A stretch of 58,945 nucleotides of DNA, from positions 1-58,945 of the forward strand of contig JAFVQC010000048.1 in the NCBI GenBank assembly GCA_017504995.1, written 5' to 3'. Below are positions 26,016 through 33,831 of this stretch, piece after piece (position 1 is the stretch's first letter; every line of letters begins with the position of its first letter). The notes below the pieces were generated by a model that saw only the letters and a list, made by a program, of their open reading frames with translations, searched no databases and was not told the origin of the DNA. The position numbers and the translations under genes were made by a program. This DNA comes from Clostridia bacterium. Its GTDB lineage: Bacteria; Bacillota; Clostridia; Oscillospirales; CAG-272.

Positions 26016-28628
26016 ATGTTTTCATTGATTTTTGCGTTGGCGATTCTGGTGATCGTTCTGCTTTTCGTGGGCGTCGGCTTGCTGATCGGACGAAAGTACG
26101 TATGGATCTATTCGGTTGCCAAGGTGGCGGCGCTGGTGGTCACCGCGCCCCTGACGGTATTGCTTGCGTCTCTTGCTGCTCGCGGCGTGGGCGCGCTTGT
26201 CAAGACGCTTTTGGTCAAATCGGGTGCGATGGGGTCTTTTGCGACCCTTCTTGGGGAGATTCCTTCCTTGGGAGACGCTTTGGTGGCGTTGGTTGCCATA
26301 GTCCTTGCTCCCTTGCTGTTCTACGTGATTTTCTTGATCCTTCGTCCGATCCTCTATAAGATCGCCCGAATCATTGTCAAGAGGATTCTTTTGGCAAAGG
26401 GAGAATCCGCATCGGATCAGGTGGCAGAGGAAGTCGTTGTGACCGAGGAAACGGCTGAAGCGGCGGAAGAGCCCGTGGTAGATGCGGAAGCGACCGAAAC
26501 GAAAAAGGAAAAGAAGAAAAAGAAGAAAAAATATCAAGTACTTCGCGCGACGGGGATTAATCCCCTCGGCATGGCGTGCGGCGCGGCAGGCGGACTTCTG
26601 ATGGCGCTGATCCTGCTTAGTCCCTTCGTTGGATTTTTGACGGTGGCGGATCGCGCAATCGGCGTTGCGGACGACGTGAGTGACCTTAAGGTCGTGGAGA
26701 AAATCTGCGAGGTTACCGATGCCGCTGCAAACAACGTCAGCTCTAAAGCGGTTCATCTGCTGGGCGGTAAGCTTGTGTATCGCGGATTGACTACATATCC
26801 CGTGGGAGAGACAAAGGTAAGCCTTTCCGACGAGATCGGCTTGGTGGAATCGGTGGGAGAAGCGGTTGGCGCGGTAAAGGATCGAACCGTTGAACGAGCC
26901 GTTGCGGCGGGCGAGGTCCGTGAAATTTCCGGATCCTTCGCGCAAACCGATCTGATTCCCACCGTGGTGCCCGAGCTTCTGCGGGCGGCGAACGGTTCGT
27001 GGGAAAACGGACAGTCCTTCCACGGACTCCAAAAGCCCGCCGTTGGCGGAGCGTCGGGTTACAAGGTGCTGGATCCCGTCTATTCCTTGCTGGCAACCTC
27101 GGACAGCGAGACCATGAAGGCTGACGTGAATACCATTTTGGACGTGCTTGCCATTCTCGTAGAGGAGGATGCGCTGGGTTCTGTCAAGAGCAATCCCATG
27201 GCGTTGGTGAGCAACGAAAAGGTGACGGCAGAGGCACTTCGCGCCCTGTTGCAGAACGAAAGAACCAAGCCCTTAGTAGGAGAATTGATGCAGATCGGAG
27301 TTGATTTGCTGGGAGATAAGCTGGAGCTCCGTGACAATATGAACGGCTTGTACGACGAGCTTATGCGCGATGCGGCGCAAATGGCACAGCAGGCGCAGAA
27401 TGCCGAGGACGTAAACGGCGCGCTTTTGGCAGGCTATACCGAGCTGATGGATACCTACGGACTGGATCTTTCCAAGGAGTCCTTGGACGCGCTGGTTACG
27501 GGTACTGCCGCAATCGGTGCCGTGGGAGAGGATTCGATCAAGGCGCTGTTCGCAAATACCCCCCTTACCTTGAACGGCGGCAGAACCGTGACGCTGAGTT
27601 CCGAGGAGGCTGTGGCAGACACCAGCGTGCTGGTTTCTATGGACGAATTGACCTTCGATTCCTCTGTGATTGCCGCGGACGAATCGGAGATCGAGGCAAA
27701 GGCGCTGGCGAAGGTCCTTTCCGAAATGGCGAGCATGGTGGATCTGGTGAAGGGCGACGGCTTTAGCTCCGCTACGACCATTCGCGATCTCGGCGCGCTG
27801 ATGGATGCGTTGGCGGCGACCAAGACCGTAGGCAAGGAAAATACCGATCGGCTTCTGATGGGTATGCTACAGTCCGAAAAGATTCACGACCAGATCGGCT
27901 TTAGCGTACTGGAAGCCACCGAGGTGGCGCAGAGTATCGCTCAGAACTCCGTGAACGGCGGATACGTATCGGTGATGAAGGCGTTGGGCAATACCATTGA
28001 GATCGTACAGATGTCCTCGAAGAATGAAAATATTAACGAAAAAATGGACGTTCTGCTCAAGGATCTGACAGCCGAATCCGCTACGGTGCTTCAGACCATG
28101 GCGAAGCCCAGCGTGATGACCAGCCACGGCGTGCCCGAACGGAGCGCCGAGTCCTCGGCAACCATGATGTCCTCCATGTTCGGCAATCTGGCAGATGCCA
28201 AGGCGTCGGGTATGAGTGACGAGGAGTACCAGAAGGAAGCCAAGGCGGTCGCCGATATGACGAATATGGCAATGAAGGCAAGTACGTCGGATTCCGATCA
28301 GGTCTTTGGCGAGGGCGGTATCGTGAACGGAACTGCCGAGGAATACGTTGGAAACGTGTTCGATTCCAAGGTCATGTCCAAGACGCTGGTAGAGACGGTA
28401 TATCCCGACGAAACGGGCGTGCCCGTTTCCGACCCGCTGAATACCCAGAAGAACCTCAACGAGAAGGAAAATGCCGAGCTGATGGACGCGTTGAACAATC
28501 AATGGGCAAACGCGACGGAGGAAGAAAAGGCAGATCCCGAATATAAGAAGACCTACTACGCCATCGGTTCTTTGATGAACGTGGATTCCACGCAGATCGA
28601 TGCGATTTTTGGCGGTGTACAGGCGTAA
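26016..28628 (+). CDS. Large membrane protein with CvpA-like N terminus
   Basis: The protein has 870 residues. Residues 1-125 hold three or four hydrophobic segments in the spacing of CvpA-type proteins, followed by an acidic/Lys-rich stretch (~130-175, with a Lys cluster), one more membrane segment (~185-210), and about 650 mostly helical residues of unknown fold, rich in A, E, D, M and S. CvpA itself is about 160-200 residues, so this would be a greatly extended relative; that match is tentative. AAGGAGG lies five bases before ATG 26016. The charged stretch between membrane segments is probably cytoplasmic, which would leave the long C-terminal part outside. Confidence 0.65.
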   Translation: MFSLIFALAILVIVLLFVGVGLLIGRKYVWIYSVAKVAALVVTAPLTVLLASLAARGVGALVKTLLVKSGAMGSFATLLGEIPSLGDALVALVAIVLAPLLFYVIFLILRPILYKIARIIVKRILLAKGESASDQVAEEVVVTEETAEAAEEPVVDAEATETKKEKKKKKKKYQVLRATGINPLGMACGAAGGLLMALILLSPFVGFLTVADRAIGVADDVSDLKVVEKICEVTDAAANNVSSKAVHLLGGKLVYRGLTTYPVGETKVSLSDEIGLVESVGEAVGAVKDRTVERAVAAGEVREISGSFAQTDLIPTVVPELLRAANGSWENGQSFHGLQKPAVGGASGYKVLDPVYSLLATSDSETMKADVNTILDVLAILVEEDALGSVKSNPMALVSNEKVTAEALRALLQNERTKPLVGELMQIGVDLLGDKLELRDNMNGLYDELMRDAAQMAQQAQNAEDVNGALLAGYTELMDTYGLDLSKESLDALVTGTAAIGAVGEDSIKALFANTPLTLNGGRTVTLSSEEAVADTSVLVSMDELTFDSSVIAADESEIEAKALAKVLSEMASMVDLVKGDGFSSATTIRDLGALMDALAATKTVGKENTDRLLMGMLQSEKIHDQIGFSVLEATEVAQSIAQNSVNGGYVSVMKALGNTIEIVQMSSKNENINEKMDVLLKDLTAESATVLQTMAKPSVMTSHGVPERSAESSATMMSSMFGNLADAKASGMSDEEYQKEAKAVADMTNMAMKASTSDSDQVFGEGGIVNGTAEEYVGNVFDSKVMSKTLVETVYPDETGVPVSDPLNTQKNLNEKENAELMDALNNQWANATEEEKADPEYKKTYYAIGSLMNVDSTQIDAIFGGVQA

Positions 28629-28693
28629 GCGCTTCTGAGGCAGAAAAAAGATAGCCGTCCGTTGCGCTGAGCCGTAACGGGAACGATAAAAAG

Positions 28694-28733
28694 AAAATCC
28701 GTTTTGCTATTTGACGATAGCAAAACGGATTTT
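28694..28733. terminator. Bidirectional terminator
   Basis: A 17-bp stem (28694-28710 and 28717-28733), A-rich and T-rich at its ends, sits between two convergent genes. It touches the stop codon of the minus-strand DUF2752 gene. Confidence 0.9.
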
Positions 28734-29128
28734 TATATGGGAAAAATATTTCTTGCAATTCCATAAGCAATTGCAAGAAAAAGCTCGATCCATATAAAGA
28801 TTTCCCACCGCCCCATTTGTCCGTTTCCGCGCAGAACGTATTTTGCGTCGCGACAAACGAGATAGGCAAGGATAAAAGGACCTGTGATAAAGAGAAACGG
28901 ATTGTGCCAAAAGGCGCTGATAAAATCAAGTCTTACAAGGGAAATCAACATTCTCGATATTCCGCAGCCGACGCATTTCCAGCCCGTTATTTTATAAAAC
29001 AGACAGGGAATTCCCCGATGGGTGTATTGTACGAATATCAAATAAGCGAGTGCGAGACACAGAATAACGGAATACTTGACCGCGATTTTACGTAAGCGTT
29101 TTTTTAACTCGGAATTATTTGTTGTCAA
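28733..29128 (-). CDS. DUF2752 membrane protein
   Basis: This 131-residue protein has three hydrophobic segments and the DUF2752 hallmark GWKCVGCGISRM preceded by IPCLFYKITG. The Cys pairs suggest metal or redox chemistry, but the family has no established function. The likely start is TTG 29128, because no in-frame ATG exists near the N terminus; it overlaps the upstream zinc-ribbon gene by 14 bases and lacks a clear RBS, so translation is probably coupled. Confidence 0.8.
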   Translation of the reverse strand: MTTNNSELKKRLRKIAVKYSVILCLALAYLIFVQYTHRGIPCLFYKITGWKCVGCGISRMLISLVRLDFISAFWHNPFLFITGPFILAYLVCRDAKYVLRGNGQMGRWEIFIWIELFLAIAYGIARNIFPI

Positions 29129-29648
29129 TTGCTTTATTCAGCGTATCCTGCGCCAATCCGTAAACGACGATACCCAGCCCCAAAAAGGTAAGAACAAGAT
29201 AAAGAACATTGGACGAGCCTGTTTCCTTTGCGATGACGTCGCGCTTTTCGCCAAGCTTGTACGCCCAGAAAATTCCATAGATTCCACAGGTCACCAGATT
29301 GAGCAGGAACGCCGTTCCACCGTTCGTGTCGTTGACTCTGCCCGAAGCCTGATTCATCTCGTTGGTAAGGCAGATAAACCAATAAATGGCGTAAATTCCG
29401 CAGGTGACAAGGGAAAGGACGATTGCCGTTGCGATGGATCGGGGCTTTATTCCGGCGGTGTTGACGGTATGGGTTTTCGCGGTATCCGTTTTCAGAGAAA
29501 TACCGCATTTGACGCAGACAACGGCTTCCGTTGCAACCGCATTCCCGCAATTCGGACAGAACGCGTTACCCGTACCAAGCTCTACTCCGCACTTCATGCA
29601 GAACGCTTGATTTTCATTGGCTTGTTCGCCGCAATTTTTGCAATACAT
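29115..29648 (-). CDS. Zinc-ribbon/DUF4234 membrane protein
   Basis: The protein has 177 residues. The N terminus holds Cys pairs (CKNCGEQ, CMKCGVE, CPNCGNA, CVKCGIS), forming two zinc-ribbon units. After a short linker follows a DUF4234 domain with two hydrophobic pairs carrying the repeated LVTCGIY motif and NEMNQASGRVND. ATG 29648 has a GGAGG RBS eight bases upstream. The role is unknown. A divergent XRE regulator shares its upstream region, suggesting direct control. Confidence 0.85.
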   Translation of the reverse strand: MYCKNCGEQANENQAFCMKCGVELGTGNAFCPNCGNAVATEAVVCVKCGISLKTDTAKTHTVNTAGIKPRSIATAIVLSLVTCGIYAIYWFICLTNEMNQASGRVNDTNGGTAFLLNLVTCGIYGIFWAYKLGEKRDVIAKETGSSNVLYLVLTFLGLGIVVYGLAQDTLNKAIDNK

Positions 29649-29681
29649 GATAAACCTCCATGATTTTAGTATAGTCAATGT

Positions 29682-29710
29682 TATTATAGTACAAAAATTT
29701 ACTAAAGTCA
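29682..29710 (-). promoter_or_regulatory. Promoter of the DUF4234-DUF2752 pair
   Basis: Read on the minus strand: TTGACT, 17-bp spacer, TATAAT (-10 at 29682-29687). The -35 lies inside a cluster of AGTAAA/TTTACT repeats. Confidence 0.75.
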
Positions 29711-29757
29711 ATAGTAAATTTTTTTACTTGGTATAATATTTACAAATCAGTAAAAAA
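29698..29757. promoter_or_regulatory. Candidate XRE operator cluster
   Basis: Half-sites TTTACT and AGTAAA recur in the divergent promoter region: TTTACT-9-AGTAAA, AGTAAA-TTTT-TTTACT and TTTACA-4-AGTAAA, overlapping the DUF4234 -35 and the region of TATAAT (about 29735) before the XRE gene. Autoregulation by the adjacent XRE protein is inferred. Confidence 0.5.
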
Positions 29758-29771
29758 AGGGTGTAAATATT

Positions 29772-29984
29772 ATGCTGTCTTATATAAAAAGAATACGTGA
29801 TCTTCGGGAAGATCACGATAAAACGCAACAAGAAATCGCGAACGTATTGGGTACGTCGCAAACGATGTATGCAAGATACGAAAGAGGGGCGAACGAATTG
29901 CCGATCAGACATTTGATTGTTCTTAGCAAATATTATGGCGTAAGCACCGATTATATTTTAGGGTTGAAGGAAACGAGGACATAA
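29772..29984 (+). CDS. XRE-family helix-turn-helix regulator
   Basis: This 70-residue DNA-binding protein is essentially a single Cro/C1-type HTH (residues ~6-62) with the recognition block TQQEIANVLGTSQTMYARYERG and the end LIVLSKYYGVSTDYILGL. Short XRE proteins of this type are usually repressors of themselves and a neighbour. It is divergent from the DUF4234-DUF2752 genes and followed by a strong terminator. The RBS before ATG 29772 is weak (AAAAAGGG). No antitoxin partner is visible. Confidence 0.88.
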   Translation: MLSYIKRIRDLREDHDKTQQEIANVLGTSQTMYARYERGANELPIRHLIVLSKYYGVSTDYILGLKETRT

Positions 29985-30020
29985 AACGGTTTTTGGTGAA
30001 AAGTGAAGAGGGAATAAGTA

Positions 30021-30055
30021 AAAATTCTCGGGAGTGTATCTCCCGAGAATTTTTG
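30021..30055 (+). terminator. Terminator after the XRE gene
   Basis: A 14-bp stem (30021-30034 and 30040-30053) with a 5-base loop, followed by T. Confidence 0.85.
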
Positions 30056-30150
30056 GTAGAATTCGGACTAAAATCCGAACCTTGCCGTTGTGGTATGAAG
30101 TTTGGCTTTGCACTGCACTCCGTCAATGATTGGGTGCAGGCACTGCCTGC

Positions 30151-30226
30151 TGGTGGAGCATAGGGGATTCGAACCCCTGACCCCAACACTGCCAGTGTTG
30201 TGCGCTCCCAACTGCGCTAATGCCCC
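30151..30226 (-). tRNA. tRNA-Ala (anticodon GGC)
   Basis: 76 bases with encoded CCA. The acceptor stem is GGGGCAT/ATGCTCC, the anticodon stem CAACA/TGTTG around loop CTGGCAG, and the T arm CAGGGGTTCGAATCCCCT. The anticodon GGC reads GCC and GCU alanine codons. No terminator-like T run directly follows its 3' end, but hairpins lie between it and the XRE terminator. Confidence 0.95.
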
Positions 30227-30235
30227 GTAGGATAT

Positions 30236-30264
30236 ATTATAACGGAAACCCGTTCGGTTGTCAA
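30236..30264 (-). promoter_or_regulatory. Promoter of tRNA-Ala
   Basis: Read on the minus strand: TTGACA (30259-30264), 17-bp spacer, TATAAT (30236-30241), ten bases before the mature 5' end. Confidence 0.9.
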
Positions 30265-30294
30265 TATTTTTTTGAAAAAATCTTTATCAACGAT

Positions 30295-30338
30295 AAAAAA
30301 CAGCGTAGCCCGAGGTGCATCAGCCTACGCTGTTTTTT
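30295..30338 (-). terminator. Terminator of the polysaccharide genes
   Basis: A 14-bp stem (30295-30308 and 30325-30338) with A and T runs at its ends lies 22 bases past the acyltransferase stop on the minus strand. Confidence 0.85.
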
Positions 30339-30360
30339 GTAAAATGAGTCGATTCGTCTC

Positions 30361-31392
30361 TTATGCCGTCTGTTTTCTCCGTCCAATCAGTCGCATTGCC
30401 GCCGTCCCCACGAAGAACACCACGAGGGAGGAAGCCGCAATCAAGCCGAAGTAAAGCAGGAGCTGTTGGGTTTGGGGAAGGGTATAGAAGTTTTTCCAAA
30501 TCAGCTGTCCCCAATAATAGTGGTTCAGATAGACCACCGTGCTTATCGTTGCCAAATGCTTCGTCCACCTGAACTGTACCAGAATCGTCAGATAGGAATA
30601 TTGGTTAATGCCGATCAGCAAAAGACCGAACATGACGTAAAGCACTGCCGAGTCGTACATGGACTTGGGATATTGGGTCATGATCAGCAGGCAATAGCCC
30701 CAACCAAGCACTTCCAGAAGGGTCAGCGCGATCCGACCTGCTACGGAGGGCTTTTTGTTTTCCAAACGTGTCACGCATTCGTACAGGAAGCAGCCTGCGC
30801 AAAGTCCCGCGATTCCGCGCATCATTCCCGTGTGGAAGAGCCCCAACAACCATTCGTTGGGCACGTTGATGTGTCCGAAGTTATGGGACAGAATGCCCCA
30901 ATAGAAGATCGCTACCAAGGGACAAATGATGAGGGTAAAGGTGGTTTTCAGCTTTCGCGCCAAGGGATAAACGATCAGGGAAGCAAGCAATAATGCGGAG
31001 AGATACCAGGAAACACCCGTGGTGTAAAAACCCGTGTACCCTGCTACCTGCAAGGGAATCCACTCGAAGATCGAAAGCGTTGCCTGCATCAGCACGTCGA
31101 TCGGCTCGCGGGGCATAATGAATACGTAAGCGATACAGCCGATGATGGCGGAGGGAATCAGGAAATACACGATGGATCGGTATTTATGAAGCACGAAGCG
31201 GCCCGTGGAAACGCCAAGGGGCTCGTCGGGATCGGCTTTTTTGACCGAACGCATCAGGAAATATCCCGAGATCATAAAAAACGCTTCAACGACTAAATAA
31301 CCGCCAAGGAAGATAAGGTCGAAATGGTACAGAATAATAATGATAGAAAACAGGAATTTGGCAACGTCAAGATAGCCGTTTCTCTTGTTCAT
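30361..31392 (-). CDS. Membrane acyltransferase (acyltransferase 3 family)
   Basis: A 343-residue integral membrane acyltransferase with about ten hydrophobic segments. The opening YLDVAKFLFSIIIILYHF and GGYLVVEAFFMISGYFL are the family's active-site region, with the catalytic His in LYHFD. Such enzymes O-acetylate or otherwise acylate cell-surface sugars. Its ATG follows the GT87 stop by one base (TGACATG) with a GGAGGA RBS. It is the last gene of a minus-strand operon with GT2 and GT87 genes. Confidence 0.88.
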   Translation of the reverse strand: MNKRNGYLDVAKFLFSIIIILYHFDLIFLGGYLVVEAFFMISGYFLMRSVKKADPDEPLGVSTGRFVLHKYRSIVYFLIPSAIIGCIAYVFIMPREPIDVLMQATLSIFEWIPLQVAGYTGFYTTGVSWYLSALLLASLIVYPLARKLKTTFTLIICPLVAIFYWGILSHNFGHINVPNEWLLGLFHTGMMRGIAGLCAGCFLYECVTRLENKKPSVAGRIALTLLEVLGWGYCLLIMTQYPKSMYDSAVLYVMFGLLLIGINQYSYLTILVQFRWTKHLATISTVVYLNHYYWGQLIWKNFYTLPQTQQLLLYFGLIAASSLVVFFVGTAAMRLIGRRKQTA

Positions 31393-31393
31393 G

Positions 31394-32638
31394 TCAGTCC
31401 TCCAAAGGGTTTTCTTTCGATTTCCGTTCCTGCAAGGTCTGCTTGAGCGCGCGCCATGTATCCTTGACGGTCACAACGGTCAGAGCGATCAGCGCGGGAT
31501 AAACCAGAATGATGTTCGCTGTCACGGGTCCGGGAAGTGGGACGGGGAAGAACAGGAAGGGAATCAGAATGGGCAGAAAATAGGGCAGGTCGTTCTTTCC
31601 CTTTGCCCCCTCGCGGAACAAAAAGATCAAGGGAATCAGGAAGAGCAGCCAAGCGTAGATCGAGGTCAAAGAGGGGAAGGCGATAAAGGCGATACAGCCG
31701 ACGGCCCAGACCTTCCAACGCGGAAGCCCGACGAAGGGCGCGATCACGAAGGTGACGGCGCACAGGAGAAACCAAAGGAGCAATACACCCGTTACCACGA
31801 AGGACGGCAGATGCAGGAAGGAGCTGATCGCGCCCTGTGCACCGCCCGAGCCTGAGGAAAAGGAGAAAATGTTTTGCACGATGGTCCAAAGGATCGAAGG
31901 TCCGCCGAAAGCAAAGGACGGCAGGATCAGCGTTGCCAGACAGTAGACGGCGCAACGGAAAAATTCCTTATATCGCTTATCTCCGATGAGAATCCACGCG
32001 AACAGCACGGGATAAAGCTTTAAGGAGAAGGAGAGCGCCAAGGCGATCAGCCCGATCTCTCGTACAAGCTTGCTCGGAGAATGATAGGTCATGGCGTAGA
32101 TCACAAGGAAGATCAAGGAAAAGATCAGCAGATTGCCCCTCTCCAAGAGATTGAGACAGGGAACGCTTCCCACGAACACCAGCGTCAAAAGGGCGCGGCG
32201 GCGCATGGGAATGGATTTTCCGAGAGAGACGAACCAAGTGACCAACAACAGAATCACACAAACGAGGAGGAAAACGCGAATCAAAAGCACGGTTTCGTCG
32301 TACCTCTGCCAGCGGTAGCGCGCCTCAAAGGAAGAGTTATTATAGTTGTCGGGCGTGAGGAAGGACAGCAGATAGAAGAACAGATTTGCCATGGGCGGAT
32401 AGATCACGTGCCGTTCCAGATAGGCGTCGATGCCTTGCGCCGCGTCCCGAATGGAGTTGAAGAAGTCCATAAAAGCGTCGCCCGTATCCAAAAAGAAGAT
32501 GGTGGGCAGCAGCCGTCCGAGGGAGAGCAAGGAGAGAAGCAGATAGATTCCCGCAAATACCAGTATCGCTTCGATGAACAGGACGCTGTATTCCTTGGTG
32601 ACAAAATGGGTTTGTATGGTTTTTAATACTTTTTTCAA
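31394..32638 (-). CDS. GT87-like membrane glycosyltransferase
   Basis: The protein has 414 residues and about ten hydrophobic segments, with an early extracellular loop DTGDAFMDFFNSIRD and VIYPPMANLFFYL, as in GT87/DUF2029 polyprenyl-sugar-dependent mannosyl/arabinosyl transferases (GT-C fold). The acidic DTGD probably plays the catalytic role. TTG 32638 is the likely start: GAAAGGAG lies seven bases upstream, and the longer in-frame reading begins inside the ribosome-binding region. It should use a lipid-linked sugar donor at the outer membrane face. Donor and acceptor are unknown. Confidence 0.78.
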   Translation of the reverse strand: MKKVLKTIQTHFVTKEYSVLFIEAILVFAGIYLLLSLLSLGRLLPTIFFLDTGDAFMDFFNSIRDAAQGIDAYLERHVIYPPMANLFFYLLSFLTPDNYNNSSFEARYRWQRYDETVLLIRVFLLVCVILLLVTWFVSLGKSIPMRRRALLTLVFVGSVPCLNLLERGNLLIFSLIFLVIYAMTYHSPSKLVREIGLIALALSFSLKLYPVLFAWILIGDKRYKEFFRCAVYCLATLILPSFAFGGPSILWTIVQNIFSFSSGSGGAQGAISSFLHLPSFVVTGVLLLWFLLCAVTFVIAPFVGLPRWKVWAVGCIAFIAFPSLTSIYAWLLFLIPLIFLFREGAKGKNDLPYFLPILIPFLFFPVPLPGPVTANIILVYPALIALTVVTVKDTWRALKQTLQERKSKENPLED

Positions 32639-32669
32639 GGAGAAGCTCCTTTCTGCGTAATTTAGCAAA

Positions 32670-33629
32670 TTAACCGATCAGACGATAAACAAAGATCAGC
32701 AAGCGGTAGCTGAGAAGGAGAGCAACGGCGCTTCCTTTCATGATAACGGAAACGTATCTTGCCGTTAAAAATCCCCAAAGGCCTCGACGAATAAATTGTT
32801 TGATCTCTCGGATCATTTCTTTGTTATAGACTTTATTTCGTCCCATTGCAATGACACAAGCCATATATTCAATGATGAGATAGTTCGTCGCGTCACGCTT
32901 TATATCAGGATGTAGGCCACAGACCATTTCATAGTCTTCTTGATAGTGGCGGTAAGCGCGCAACGTGCTTTCGGAATATCCGCTTCGGCTGGCACTGTTG
33001 TCCGTCATGGCGTAATGGTAGCCGACGAAGTCCAAATACTCGATTTTGTCGGTTTTTTCAAACAATTGCAACAGCATATTATAGTCTTCACCGACAAAGT
33101 TTCCTTCGGGAAATTCTATCGAACGAAGCAATTCCGTACGATAGATTTTGTTCCATGGGAAGGAAAAGATTGCTTGTCTGCGTTGCATATAGCGCATAGC
33201 TTCCTTGCCGCTAAGAGGAAAGGTCTGACCTTTATCAAATCGGTTTTTTACAATGCGAGAGGAGGTGGGACACTCGGTTACGTAATCACAAAAAACGATG
33301 TCGGCATCGGTTTGTATTGCTTTTTCCCACATTTTTTTGTACATATCTGGTTCGGCGCTATCATCAATATCCAAAAAGCCGATAAAGTCACCCGTTGCGG
33401 CTTCAATTCCTTTTCGCCTTGCTCTTGCTGCGCCTGAGTTTTCTTGATCGATGACCTTTAGCGCGGAGTATTTTTCGGCATATTTGTGCAAAAGAGACGA
33501 AGAACTGTCATGGCTTCCATCGTTGACCGCGATCACCTCCATTCCCTCGCAACCGAGGGAAAATAAGGTATCTAAACAGTGGGAAATATACTTCTCCCCG
33601 TTGTATACGGGAATAATGACACTAACCAT
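32670..33629 (-). CDS. Family 2 glycosyltransferase
   Basis: A 319-residue GT-A fold enzyme with VSVIIPVYNGEKYI at the start, the nucleotide-sugar block VNDGSHDSS, the metal-binding DIDDS near residue 92, and a C-terminal amphipathic/hydrophobic helix that could attach it to the membrane. ATG 33629 has an AAAGGA RBS nine bases upstream. It is the first gene of the operon and probably adds a sugar to a surface polysaccharide repeat unit. It is divergent from a flippase. Confidence 0.9.
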   Translation of the reverse strand: MVSVIIPVYNGEKYISHCLDTLFSLGCEGMEVIAVNDGSHDSSSSLLHKYAEKYSALKVIDQENSGAARARRKGIEAATGDFIGFLDIDDSAEPDMYKKMWEKAIQTDADIVFCDYVTECPTSSRIVKNRFDKGQTFPLSGKEAMRYMQRRQAIFSFPWNKIYRTELLRSIEFPEGNFVGEDYNMLLQLFEKTDKIEYLDFVGYHYAMTDNSASRSGYSESTLRAYRHYQEDYEMVCGLHPDIKRDATNYLIIEYMACVIAMGRNKVYNKEMIREIKQFIRRGLWGFLTARYVSVIMKGSAVALLLSYRLLIFVYRLIG

Positions 33630-33674
33630 GTGATCGATCCTTTCTTTGAAACACAATTATTCCATGATACAATT

Positions 33675-33703
33675 ATTATACCCTTTTTCAATTGAAATGT
33701 CAA
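33675..33703 (-). promoter_or_regulatory. Promoter of the glycosyltransferase operon
   Basis: Read on the minus strand: TTGACA (33698-33703), 17-bp spacer, TATAAT (33675-33680), a consensus match. Confidence 0.9.
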
Positions 33704-33770
33704 GTCTTTTCAACAAGAAACCCTATAGAGGAGTGAAAGTGGCTTTTCGGGAAAAATCTCTTTACAAATC

Positions 33771-33799
33771 CATGCGTTCGTGGTATAATAAAATTATAT
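33771..33799 (+). promoter_or_regulatory. Promoter of the flippase gene
   Basis: TTTACA (33771-33776), 17-bp spacer, TATAAT (33794-33799) with an extended TGG. It is divergent from the glycosyltransferase promoter. Confidence 0.85.
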
Positions 33800-33831
33800 A
33801 ATAAGGAAAGGAGCCATTCACGGTAACCGTT

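Noticed and set aside
29772..29984. Toxin-antitoxin pair with the XRE gene
   Set aside because: Neighbours are membrane proteins on the other strand; no toxin-like small gene adjoins it.
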